Of a DNA stretch of 16,397 nt, positions 5,775 through 12,572 are shown in pieces. The first letter of the stretch is position 1; every line of letters begins with the position of its first letter. This DNA is from Caulobacter segnis (lineage in GTDB: Bacteria; Pseudomonadota; Alphaproteobacteria; Caulobacterales; Caulobacteraceae), in contig NZ_QFQZ01000093.1 in NCBI RefSeq assembly GCF_003243465.1, positions 1-16,397 of the forward strand. Reading direction: 5' to 3'. The notes beneath the pieces were generated by a model, which was not told where the DNA came from, did no database searches, and saw only the letters and a list, made by a program, of their open reading frames with translations. The translations under genes were made by a program, and so were the position numbers.

Positions 5775-7286
5775 ATGGATTCGACTTCTTCCGTTTTTGA
5801 ACCGGGCCAGACCTGCTGGCGCGTCGAGGCCGCCGATCGCGTGGCCCTGCTGATCGACAACGACGAGGCCTTCGACGCGCTCAAGCCGCTGCTGCTGGCG
5901 GCCAAGAAGTCGATCTGGATCCTGGCCTGGGTTTTCGACCCGCTGACGCGCCTGGATCCCGACCGCGTCCGCAAGAGCCGCGATCCGACCCAGGCCGACC
6001 GCATCGGCCTGATCCTGCGCCGGCAGGCGGCGCTGAACCCGGCGCTGGACGTGCGGGTGCTGACCTGGGACATGCCGTTCCCGATCGCGGCCTCGCAGCT
6101 GTTCGGTCCCCATCGCGGCGCTGCCTTCTTCGCCGGATCACGGGTCAAGTACCGCTTGGACGCCACCCTGCCGGCCAGCGCCTGTCATCACCAGAAGGCG
6201 GTGATCATCGACGGCGTTACAGCCCTGGTCAGTGGCGGAGACATCGGCGTGGATCGCTGGGACGACTGCCGTCACCTGGACAACAATCCGCTGCGCCGCC
6301 TGCCGACCGGTCGCCACTATCCGCCGCGCCACGAGGTGGCGATGCTGGTCGACGGCCGCGCCGCCGAGGTGATGGCCGACCTGTTCATCGACCGCTGGCG
6401 CGCCTCGGGCGGCGACGCGATCGAGCGGCCGGCCCGCCCCGACGTCACGCCGTGGCCGAGCCATTTGACACCGGACCTGCGGAGGCTGCCCGTCGCCGTG
6501 GCTCGCACCTCGGCCGAATGGCAAGGGCGGCCGGAGATCACCGAGTGCCTGCTGCTGCACCTGGCCGCGATCAAGAGCGCCCGGCGGCTGATCTATCTGG
6601 AAAACCAGTACCTGACCTCGCCGATCATCGTTGAAGCCCTGGCCGAGCGCCTGTTCGAGCCGGACGGGCCCGAGGTGGTCACGATCGGGCCGGCCCGCAG
6701 CCCCAGCTATTTCGACCAGATGACCATGGACAGCGCCCGGACGGCGGCGATCAACCGCCTGCGCGAGGTCGACATCCACAAGCGCTTCTCGGCCTTCTCG
6801 GCCCATACGCCGAACGGCGCGCCGATCATCGTCCACTCCAAGGTCACGATCATCGACGACCGGCTGCTGCGGATCGGTTCGGCCAATCTCAACAACCGCT
6901 CGATCGGCCTCGACAGCGAGTGCGACCTGGCCTTCGAGGCGCGCACCGACCTGGAGCGCGAGACGGTGCGAGCGTTCCTGGGGCGGCTGGTCGGTCACTT
7001 CATCGACCGCTCCGCCGCCGACGTGCTGGACGCCGTGGAGCGCGAGGGCGGGCTGGCGGCGGCGATCAACGCGCTGGACGTCCACGGCGGACCGCCGCGT
7101 CGTCTTCGGCCCGCGCCCGCCCGCAAGCTGGGGCGCGTCCAGAAGTTCATCGCCGACTGGAGCCTGGGCGACGCCATCGCGCCGGACGACGCCTGGCGGC
7201 CGTGGGGACGCCGCGCGCGCCTGAAGCGGGACCTGGCGCGGCTTACCGCCCCGCCGCCGGCGCCGCCGGAGCGTCTGCAGCCGTGA
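5775..7286 (+). CDS. Phospholipase D / cardiolipin synthase-like protein
   Basis: A 503-residue member of the PLD superfamily with two HKD catalytic motifs. The first is HQKAVIID with His139, Lys141 and Asp146, followed by a GGDIGVDRWDD segment. The second is HSKVTIID with His354, Lys356 and Asp361, followed by GSANLNNRSIGLDSECDLAFE. The two halves make one active site that uses a phosphohistidine intermediate to hydrolyse phospholipids or transfer phosphatidyl groups. There is no N-terminal signal peptide or transmembrane pair, unlike classical ClsA, so it is probably a cytoplasmic or peripheral enzyme. The segment between the motifs includes YLENQYLTS, typical of bacterial and plant-like PLD. 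ATG 5775 is preferred (AGGG at 5767-5770); the frame is open back to 5664. The 3' end overlaps the opposing gene by 44 bases. Confidence 0.92.
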   Translation: MDSTSSVFEPGQTCWRVEAADRVALLIDNDEAFDALKPLLLAAKKSIWILAWVFDPLTRLDPDRVRKSRDPTQADRIGLILRRQAALNPALDVRVLTWDMPFPIAASQLFGPHRGAAFFAGSRVKYRLDATLPASACHHQKAVIIDGVTALVSGGDIGVDRWDDCRHLDNNPLRRLPTGRHYPPRHEVAMLVDGRAAEVMADLFIDRWRASGGDAIERPARPDVTPWPSHLTPDLRRLPVAVARTSAEWQGRPEITECLLLHLAAIKSARRLIYLENQYLTSPIIVEALAERLFEPDGPEVVTIGPARSPSYFDQMTMDSARTAAINRLREVDIHKRFSAFSAHTPNGAPIIVHSKVTIIDDRLLRIGSANLNNRSIGLDSECDLAFEARTDLERETVRAFLGRLVGHFIDRSAADVLDAVEREGGLAAAINALDVHGGPPRRLRPAPARKLGRVQKFIADWSLGDAIAPDDAWRPWGRRARLKRDLARLTAPPPAPPERLQP

Positions 7287-8022
7287 TCTCGAGGTCGACC
7301 ACCAGCGGCAGGTGGTCGGACGCCACGCGGGCGAGGGCGTCGTAGGGCGAGCGCACGCCGCGCGTCTCCAGGCCCTTGGTCAGGAAGACGTGGTCGATCC
7401 GCATGAACGGGAAGCTCGACGGAAAGGTCGCGGTGGCCGGGCGCGGCCAGGTCGGCGAGGGCGCCTGGGCGTCGCGCAGCGCCGTCCGCAGCATCCGGTA
7501 GGTGGCCGAATAGGGCGTGGCGTTGAAGTCGCCCAGCACCACGCCCGGCGCGACCCAGCCATCGTCGCCCATCCAGTCGGGCCCCAGCAGGGCGGCGGCC
7601 TGGCGCTTCTGCTCCTGGGGCACCAGCCCCAGGTGGGTGTTGATGATCTGGACCTTGGTCCCGCCCACCTCGACCTCGACCCACAGGGCCCCGCGCGGCT
7701 CCAGGCCCGGCACGCGGCGATAGAGCGGCAGGCCCTTGGCCTTGATCCGCCGTTCCGGCAGGGCGGTCAGGATGGCGTCGCCGTAGAGCTCCTCTTCCAC
7801 GGCCATGGCCGGGTGGAAGTGGAAACTCATCTTCAGGAGTTCCGCCAGCCGATGGGCCTGGTCCACGCCACGCGTGCGGGCGCGCCGCACGTCCAGCTCC
7901 TGCAGGGCCACGACGTCGGGCTTCTCGGCGGCGATCACCTCGGCCACGCGCTCGACATCGAGCTTGCGGTCGGCGCCCACGCAGCGGTGGACGTTGTACG
8001 TCATCAGACGGAGCGTCTTCAT
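7243..8022 (-). CDS. Endonuclease/exonuclease/phosphatase (EEP) family protein
   Basis: A 259-residue protein with the DNase I / EEP fold. Motifs in order are MTYNVH (Asn10), LQELD (Glu42), INTHLG (His130), LGDFNATP (Asp165, Asn167), RIDHVFL (Asp210, His211) and SDHLPLV (Asp236, His237). This is a complete catalytic and Mg2+-binding set. The family includes nucleases, lipid or inositol phosphatases and sphingomyelinases, and sequence alone does not choose. No signal peptide is present, so it is likely cytoplasmic. ATG 8022 is chosen because it overlaps the metW stop (ATGA) and starts just before the first conserved strand. It is third in a coupled metX-metW-EEP operon. Its last 14 codons (an Ala/Pro tail) overlap the converging phospholipase gene. 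Confidence 0.92.
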   Translation of the reverse strand: MKTLRLMTYNVHRCVGADRKLDVERVAEVIAAEKPDVVALQELDVRRARTRGVDQAHRLAELLKMSFHFHPAMAVEEELYGDAILTALPERRIKAKGLPLYRRVPGLEPRGALWVEVEVGGTKVQIINTHLGLVPQEQKRQAAALLGPDWMGDDGWVAPGVVLGDFNATPYSATYRMLRTALRDAQAPSPTWPRPATATFPSSFPFMRIDHVFLTKGLETRGVRSPYDALARVASDHLPLVVDLEITAADAPAAPAAGR

Positions 8023-8681
8023 CCGCCGAAGAGATCGCCCGAGCCCGGCGAAGGTTCCCGGATTGCCGGTCCGCCGTTGCGGCTGAGCATGAACAGGCAG
8101 CTTTCCGAGCGCCAGTTCTCGATCGCCCGGGTCGGGTCGATCGGCCGCGCGCCGCCCTGGCCGGCGAAGGCGGCGCAGGCGTCCACCCGCAGGTTCAGGT
8201 CCTCGGTCAGGGCCATGAAGTCGGCCAGCGTGCAGAGATGGATGTTCGGCGTTGACCACCAGGGCAGGGGCAGGGCCTTGGTCTCGGGCATCCGGCCTCT
8301 GCTGAGCAGCGACCAGCGCACCCGCCAGTGGCCGAAGTTCGGGAACGAGACGATGGCCCGCTCGGCGATCCGCAGCAGCTCGTCGAGCACGCGGCGCGGG
8401 TTGCGCGTCGCCTGCAGGGTCTGGGACAGCACCGCGTAGTCGAACGATCGGTCGGGGAAGTGATCGAGATCCTGGTCGGCGTCGCCCTGCACGACCGACA
8501 GTCCCCGCGCCATGCAGGCCGCGACGCCGCTGGCGCTGAGCTCCAGTCCGCGGCCGTCGATCTGCTTCTCGTGGGCCAGGAGGTCCAGCAGCGCGCCCTC
8601 GCCGCAGCCGACGTCCAGCACGCGCGAGCCCGGGCGCACCAGGCGCAGGATCTCTCGGAAGTCTTCGCGGATGATCGTCAC
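8019..8681 (-). CDS. metW: Methionine biosynthesis protein MetW
   Basis: A 220-residue class I methyltransferase-fold protein. The SAM-binding motif I VLDVGCGEGALLDLLA is at residues 21-36, followed by GRGLELSASGVAACMARGL and the FDYAVLSQTLQATRNP strand. The MetW-type C-terminal part includes SFPNFGHWRVRW, RGRMPETKALPLPWWSTPNIHLCT and a final FAGQG region. MetW is known to work with MetX and is thought to support the acylation of homoserine; its own reaction is not well defined. The start is a GTG at 8681, which overlaps the metX stop as GTGA and gives MTIIREDF, the normal start of the family. The ATGA overlap with the following EEP gene is likewise tight. Confidence 0.93.
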   Translation of the reverse strand: MTIIREDFREILRLVRPGSRVLDVGCGEGALLDLLAHEKQIDGRGLELSASGVAACMARGLSVVQGDADQDLDHFPDRSFDYAVLSQTLQATRNPRRVLDELLRIAERAIVSFPNFGHWRVRWSLLSRGRMPETKALPLPWWSTPNIHLCTLADFMALTEDLNLRVDACAAFAGQGGARPIDPTRAIENWRSESCLFMLSRNGGPAIREPSPGSGDLFGG

Positions 8682-9838
8682 GCCAGCCCCCGATCGCGTT
8701 CGGCCGAACTGATGAAGCCGGCCAGGGCCGCGTCCATCACCGGCTCGTCCAGCAGGAAGGCGTCGTGGCCCTTGTCGCTCTCGATCTCGACGAAGGCGGC
8801 CTTGGCGCCGGCGGCGGTCAGGGCGCGCACCAGGTGGCGGCTCTCGGCGGTCGGATAGAGCCAGTCGCTGGTGAAGCTGAGCACGCAGAACCGCACGTTC
8901 CGCGCCCGGGTGAAGGCCTTGGCCAGCACCCCGCCATGGGCGGCGGCGATGTCGAAATAGTCGGTGGCCCGGGTGATGTAGAGATAGCTGTTGGCGTCGA
9001 AGCGATCGACGAAGCTGGCGCCCTGGTGGCGCAGATAGCTCTCGACCTGGAAGTCGGCGTCGAAGCCCCAGGAGAGGCCGTCGCGCTTCAGCTCTCGGCC
9101 GAACTTCCGCTGCAGGGCGGGCTCGGACAGATAGGTGATGTGCGCGGCCATGCGGGCGACGGCCAGGCCCTTGCCCGGCTGCACGCCATGCTCGGCATAG
9201 GCGCCGCCGCGCCAGTCCGGATCGGCCATGATCGCCTGGCGGCCCACCTCGTGGAAGGCGATGTTCTGGGCCGAGTGGCGCGAGGCCGAGGCCAGGACCA
9301 CGGCGCTGAACAGCCGCTCGGGATAGTCCACCGCCCACTGCTGGGCCTGCATGCCGCCCATCGAGCCGCCGATCACGGCGAACAGGGTGTCGACGCCCAG
9401 CGCCTTCACCAGCATGGCCTGGGCCCGCACCATGTCGGCGATGGTGATCACCGGGAACGACAGGCCGTAGGCCTTGCCGGTCGCCGGATTGATCGAGGCG
9501 GGGCCGGTCGAGCCCATGCAGCCGCCGATCACGTTCGAGCAGATGATGAAGTGCTTGTCCGGGTCCAGCGGCTTGCCGGGGCCGATCATCCGCAGCCACC
9601 AGCCGGGCTTGCCCGTCGTCGGGTGCGGCGAGGCGACGAACTGGTCGCCGGTCAGGGCGTGGCAGATCAGGATGGCGTTGGACTTGTCGGCGTTCAGCTG
9701 GCCATAGGTCTGGTAGCCAATCTCCAGGCCTTCCAGCACCGCCCCGGAGTCGAGCCGCAGCGGTTCGTTCGCTGGAAACCGCCAGGTTCCCCCGCCGATC
9801 AGCGGGGCGGCGGGCGTGATCGGATCGAGCGCAGCCAT
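8678..9838 (-). CDS. metX: Homoserine O-acyltransferase
   Basis: A 386-residue alpha/beta-hydrolase-fold enzyme that acylates homoserine for methionine synthesis. The nucleophile elbow is GGSMGG with Ser159, and the other triad members are Asp325 (SFTSDWLYPT) and His358 (DKGHDAFLLD). GYQTYGQLNADKSNAILICHALTGD and the NVIGGCMGSTGPASINP oxyanion region are typical. MetX members use either acetyl-CoA or succinyl-CoA; fold class alone does not decide, so acetyl specificity is only the default. ATG 9838 (MAALDPITPAAPLIGGG) fits the family start; the open frame before it is a shadow of sixA. The gene heads the metX-metW-EEP operon and diverges from sixA across 79 bases, so no room exists for a long riboswitch leader. 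Confidence 0.95.
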   Translation of the reverse strand: MAALDPITPAAPLIGGGTWRFPANEPLRLDSGAVLEGLEIGYQTYGQLNADKSNAILICHALTGDQFVASPHPTTGKPGWWLRMIGPGKPLDPDKHFIICSNVIGGCMGSTGPASINPATGKAYGLSFPVITIADMVRAQAMLVKALGVDTLFAVIGGSMGGMQAQQWAVDYPERLFSAVVLASASRHSAQNIAFHEVGRQAIMADPDWRGGAYAEHGVQPGKGLAVARMAAHITYLSEPALQRKFGRELKRDGLSWGFDADFQVESYLRHQGASFVDRFDANSYLYITRATDYFDIAAAHGGVLAKAFTRARNVRFCVLSFTSDWLYPTAESRHLVRALTAAGAKAAFVEIESDKGHDAFLLDEPVMDAALAGFISSAERDRGLA

Positions 9839-9844
9839 CTCCGC

Positions 9845-9873
9845 CTTGGAGCGCTTGGCGAAGAAGGTGTCAA
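9845..9873 (-). promoter_or_regulatory. Possible metX promoter
   Basis: On the minus strand, TTGACAC (9873-9867) is followed after 14 bases by GCTCCAAG (9852-9845). This fits the Caulobacter housekeeping pattern TTGaCgS-N10-14-GCtANAWC at the -35 but only partly at the -10. Transcription would start at or beside the metX ATG, so the message would be nearly leaderless, which weakens the call. Confidence 0.3.
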
Positions 9874-9884
9874 CCGCCCGCTTC

Positions 9885-9910
9885 CTGACAGGCCAAGGTG
9901 CGGCTATGGA
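9885..9910 (+). promoter_or_regulatory. Possible sixA operon promoter
   Basis: CTGACAG (9885-9891), eleven bases, then GCTATGGA (9903-9910) resembles the Caulobacter housekeeping consensus. The -10-like element overlaps the ribosome binding site of sixA, so a start from it would leave a leader of very few bases. It is back to back with the metX element. Confidence 0.3.
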
Positions 9911-9912
9911 GG
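9908..9912 (+). promoter_or_regulatory. Ribosome binding site that decides the sixA start
   Basis: GGAGG lies five bases before ATG 9918. It overlaps the alternative in-frame ATG at 9906, so it supports 9918 as the true start. Confidence 0.7.
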
Positions 9913-9917
9913 ACGTC

Positions 9918-10433
9918 ATGGACCGACTGATCCTGATGCGCCACGGCAAGGCCGAGCGGCACGCCCAGAGCGGGGGCGATTTTGAGCGCGCTCTGGTCGA
10001 CAGCGGCCGCGCCGACGCGGCCGTCATGGGGCGCGTGCTGGCGCAGGCCGGGATCGCGCCGGACCTGCTGCTGGTCTCGTCGGCCCGTCGCACCCGCGAG
10101 ACCGCCGAGCAGGTGCTGGCGGCTCACGACCCGGCGCCGCGTGTCGAGCATCTGCGCGACCTCTATCACGCCGAGCCGGAAGACATTCTGCAGGCCCTCG
10201 ACGACCACGGCGACAGCGCCGCCACCCTGATGGTGGTCGGCCACAATCCGGGGATGCACGAACTGGCGCTGCGGCTGGCCGTGCAGGGCGGGGCCTCGCC
10301 GATCCAGACCAGCCGGCTGCGGGGGCGTTTCCCGACCGCGACGGTCGTCGTCTTCAGCTGGAATGGCCAGGGCGCGCCGGTGCTGGAGCATCTCTTCTAC
10401 GCCCAGGAACACGGCGGAGCCGGCGGCGAATGA
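9918..10433 (+). CDS. sixA: Phosphohistidine phosphatase SixA family
   Basis: A 171-residue histidine phosphatase (phosphoglycerate-mutase-like superfamily). The catalytic RHG triplet is at residues 8-10 (LILMRHGKAE, nucleophile His9), the VSSARRTRETAEQV segment supplies the arginine pocket, and the second histidine is His109 in VVGHNPGMHE. SixA proteins remove phosphate from phosphohistidine, classically on ArcB-type HPt domains and, in later work, on the nitrogen PTS protein NPr. The family also contains sugar phosphatases, so the substrate is not fixed. The first of four plus-strand genes joined by ATGA overlaps, it is followed downstream by an orphan histidine kinase. It diverges from metX. 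Confidence 0.85.
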   Translation: MDRLILMRHGKAERHAQSGGDFERALVDSGRADAAVMGRVLAQAGIAPDLLLVSSARRTRETAEQVLAAHDPAPRVEHLRDLYHAEPEDILQALDDHGDSAATLMVVGHNPGMHELALRLAVQGGASPIQTSRLRGRFPTATVVVFSWNGQGAPVLEHLFYAQEHGGAGGE

Positions 10434-10774
10434 CCCTGATCTACAAGATCCTGTCCCGCGCGGAATGGGCAAGCGCTCAGGCCGCGGGGCGCTTCGAGGG
10501 CTCGGCCGTCGATCTGGCCGACGGGTTCATCCACCTTTCCGGCGCCGAGCAGGCCCAGGAGACGGCCGCCAAGTGGTTCAAGGACCAGGCCGACCTTGTG
10601 CTGCTGGGCGTCGAGGCCGAGGGGCTGGGCGAGGCCCTGAAGTGGGAAGCCTCGCGCGGCGGGGCGCTGTTCCCGCATCTCTACCGTCCGCTTCTGACCG
10701 ACGAGGTGGTCAGCCAGCGAGATCTTGTTCTGGACGCCGACGGCGTGCCGCAACTGGGCGTTCTTCCCGCATGA
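10430..10774 (+). CDS. DUF952 family protein
   Basis: A 114-residue cytoplasmic protein. IYKILSRAEWASAQAAGRFEGSAVDLADGFIHLSGAEQAQETA at residues 4-46 is the DUF952 hallmark (a conserved W, GSxxDxxDGFIHLS). LVLLGVEAEGLGEALKWEASRGGALFPHLYRPL completes the domain. The fold is small alpha+beta; I recall no established biochemical function. Length matches the family. Its ATG overlaps the sixA stop and its TGA overlaps the pyrD start, both by four bases, so it is almost certainly co-transcribed and translationally coupled with both. In many alphaproteobacteria DUF952 sits next to pyrD, as I recall, which argues for a conserved pairing here. Confidence 0.9.
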   Translation: MTLIYKILSRAEWASAQAAGRFEGSAVDLADGFIHLSGAEQAQETAAKWFKDQADLVLLGVEAEGLGEALKWEASRGGALFPHLYRPLLTDEVVSQRDLVLDADGVPQLGVLPA

Positions 10775-11829
10775 GCCTTCACGACGTCGCCGCCCGCGCC
10801 CTGCACGCCCTCGATCCCGAGGACGCGCATGGCCTGGCCATCAAGGGGCTGAAGCTGGGGCTGGGACCGCGCGACGCGGGTCCCGACGATCCGATCCTCG
10901 CCACCCAGCTGGCGGGACTGTCGCTGCCCAACTGCATCGGGCTGGCCGCCGGCTTCGACAAGAACGCCGAGGTGCCCGACGCCATGCTGGCCGCCGGCTT
11001 CGGCTTCGTGGAGGCCGGTACGGTCACGCCGCTGGCCCAGGCCGGCAATCCGCGCCCGCGCCTGTTCCGCCTGACGCAGGACCAGGCGGTGATCAACCGC
11101 ATGGGCTTCAACAATGGCGGGCTGGAGCCGTTCGCGGCGCGCCTGTCCGCCCGCAAGGGTCGTGGTGGTGTGGTTGGCGCTAACATCGGGGCCAACAAGG
11201 ACGCGACCGACCGCATCCAGGACTATGTCACCGGCCTGACCCGCCTGTGGGGCCTGTCGGACTATTTCACGGCCAACATCTCCTCGCCCAACACGCCCGG
11301 CCTGCGCGCGCTGCAGACCAAGTCGGCGCTGGAAGAACTGTTGGGGCGCCTGGCCGAGACGCGGGCGGCCTTGAAGATCCGTTCCGGCCAGGACTATCCG
11401 ATCTTCCTGAAGGTCGCGCCGGATCTCGAGGACGGCGAGGTCGAGGCGATCGTCGACACGGTCGTCGGCGCGAGCCTGGACGCGATCATCGTCAGCAACA
11501 CGACGATCGCCCGGCCCGAAACCCTGAAGTCGCCGCAGGCTGGCGAGAGCGGCGGCCTGTCGGGCGCGCCGCTGCTGGAGGCCTCGACGGCGGTGCTGAA
11601 GCGCTTTCACGCCGCCGCCGGCGGGCGCGTGGCCCTGATCGGCGCCGGCGGCGTCGCCAGCGGCGCGGACGCCTACGCCAAGATCAGGGCCGGCGCCCAG
11701 GCGGTGCAGCTCTATTCGGCCCTGGTCTATGGCGGACCGGGCCTGGTCGTGCGGATCAAGCGCGAGCTGGCCGCCCGGCTGCGGGCGGACGGTTTCGCGG
11801 CGGTGCAAGACGCGGTCGGCGCCGCATGA
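10771..11829 (+). CDS. pyrD: Dihydroorotate dehydrogenase (quinone), class 2
   Basis: A 352-residue FMN enzyme that oxidises dihydroorotate to orotate and passes electrons to the quinone pool, the fourth step of pyrimidine synthesis, at the inner face of the membrane. Motifs in order are LAAGFDKNAEVPDAML (residues 58-73), EAGTVTPLAQAGNPRPRLFRL, NRMGFNNGG, the catalytic NISSPNTPGLR (Ser172 by alignment with E. coli Ser175), IFLKVAPDL, IVSNTT, SGGLSGAPL and VALIGAGGVASGADAYAKIRAGA with the FMN-phosphate site. An N-terminal helical segment (about 40 residues) is the quinone-channel part of class 2 enzymes. ATG 10771 overlaps the DUF952 stop. Its stop overlaps the next ATG. It is third in the ATGA-linked cluster. 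Confidence 0.97.
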   Translation: MSLHDVAARALHALDPEDAHGLAIKGLKLGLGPRDAGPDDPILATQLAGLSLPNCIGLAAGFDKNAEVPDAMLAAGFGFVEAGTVTPLAQAGNPRPRLFRLTQDQAVINRMGFNNGGLEPFAARLSARKGRGGVVGANIGANKDATDRIQDYVTGLTRLWGLSDYFTANISSPNTPGLRALQTKSALEELLGRLAETRAALKIRSGQDYPIFLKVAPDLEDGEVEAIVDTVVGASLDAIIVSNTTIARPETLKSPQAGESGGLSGAPLLEASTAVLKRFHAAAGGRVALIGAGGVASGADAYAKIRAGAQAVQLYSALVYGGPGLVVRIKRELAARLRADGFAAVQDAVGAA

Positions 11830-12563
11830 CGCGCGAGCGGGTCCTGACGCTTCTACGCCGTTTCGGGCCCTTGGCGCTGATCGTCGTCCTGTTCGTCGCC
11901 GCCTTCGCCAGCGGCCTGGCCGATCACATCTCACTGGAGGAGCTGCGTGCGCGGGGCTCGGCGCTGCAGGCCTTCGCGCGCGAAAAGCCGCTGCTGAGCG
12001 TGGCGATCTATCTGGCCGTCTATGTCAGCTCGGTGGCGATCTCGCTGCCCGGCGCGCTGATCCTGTCGCTGACCGGCGGCTTCCTGTTCGGACCGATCGG
12101 CGGCGGCTTCGCGGCCGTCTCGGGCGCGACCGGCGGCTCGACGATCACCTATCTGGTGTTCCGCACCGCCTTTGGCGACATGCTGCGCAAGAAGCCGACG
12201 GCGTTCTTGACCAAGGTCGAGACCGGCTTCAGGGGCGACGCGTTCAACTATCTGCTGACCCTGCGCCTGATTCCGGCCTTTCCGCTCCTGGTGGTCAATG
12301 TCGCCTCCGGCGTCTTCGGCATCCGGGCCCGGACCTTCGTCCTGGCCTCGCTGCTGGGCATGATCCCCAGCTCGTTCGTCTATGCCGGCATCGGGGCGGG
12401 CCTTGGCCACATCTTCGCCCAGGGCGGACCGGTGACGCTGGAGACCCTGTTCTCGCCGCGCATCTATCTGCCGATCATCGGCATGGGCGTGCTGGCCTTT
12501 CTGCCGCCGTTGTGGCGCCATTGGCGCAAAGGGCGCGAGGCCGCGCCGCTGGACCAGAAGTAG
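11826..12563 (+). CDS. TVP38/TMEM64 (VTT) family membrane protein
   Basis: A 245-residue integral membrane protein of the SNARE-associated / VTT (DedA-like) family. Transmembrane segments lie at about residues 12-30, 56-80, 84-110, 150-175, 175-195 and 213-230. The hallmark loop VAISLPGALILSLTGGFLFGPIGGG is at residues 70-94, and RLIPAFPLLVVNVASGVFG is at residues 147-165 (the second conserved re-entrant region). The family is linked to lipid scrambling or flipping and to proton-coupled membrane homeostasis; a definite substrate cannot be read from sequence. ATG 11826 is coupled to pyrD by an ATGA overlap. Its tail is basic (RHWRKGREAAPLDQK). The histidine kinase gene follows after nine bases. 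Confidence 0.92.
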   Translation: MTRERVLTLLRRFGPLALIVVLFVAAFASGLADHISLEELRARGSALQAFAREKPLLSVAIYLAVYVSSVAISLPGALILSLTGGFLFGPIGGGFAAVSGATGGSTITYLVFRTAFGDMLRKKPTAFLTKVETGFRGDAFNYLLTLRLIPAFPLLVVNVASGVFGIRARTFVLASLLGMIPSSFVYAGIGAGLGHIFAQGGPVTLETLFSPRIYLPIIGMGVLAFLPPLWRHWRKGREAAPLDQK

Positions 12564-12572
12564 CCGCCCCGG

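Noticed and set aside
9839..9917. A SAM-responsive riboswitch (SAM-II type) in front of metX
   Set aside because: Such leaders are known before metX or metA in some alphaproteobacteria, but the gap to sixA is only 79 bases and I could find neither the conserved pseudoknot pattern nor a suitable promoter position upstream of it.
8765..9985. A 406-codon plus-strand open frame across metX
   Set aside because: It is the antisense shadow of metX with low-complexity composition and no recognisable motif.
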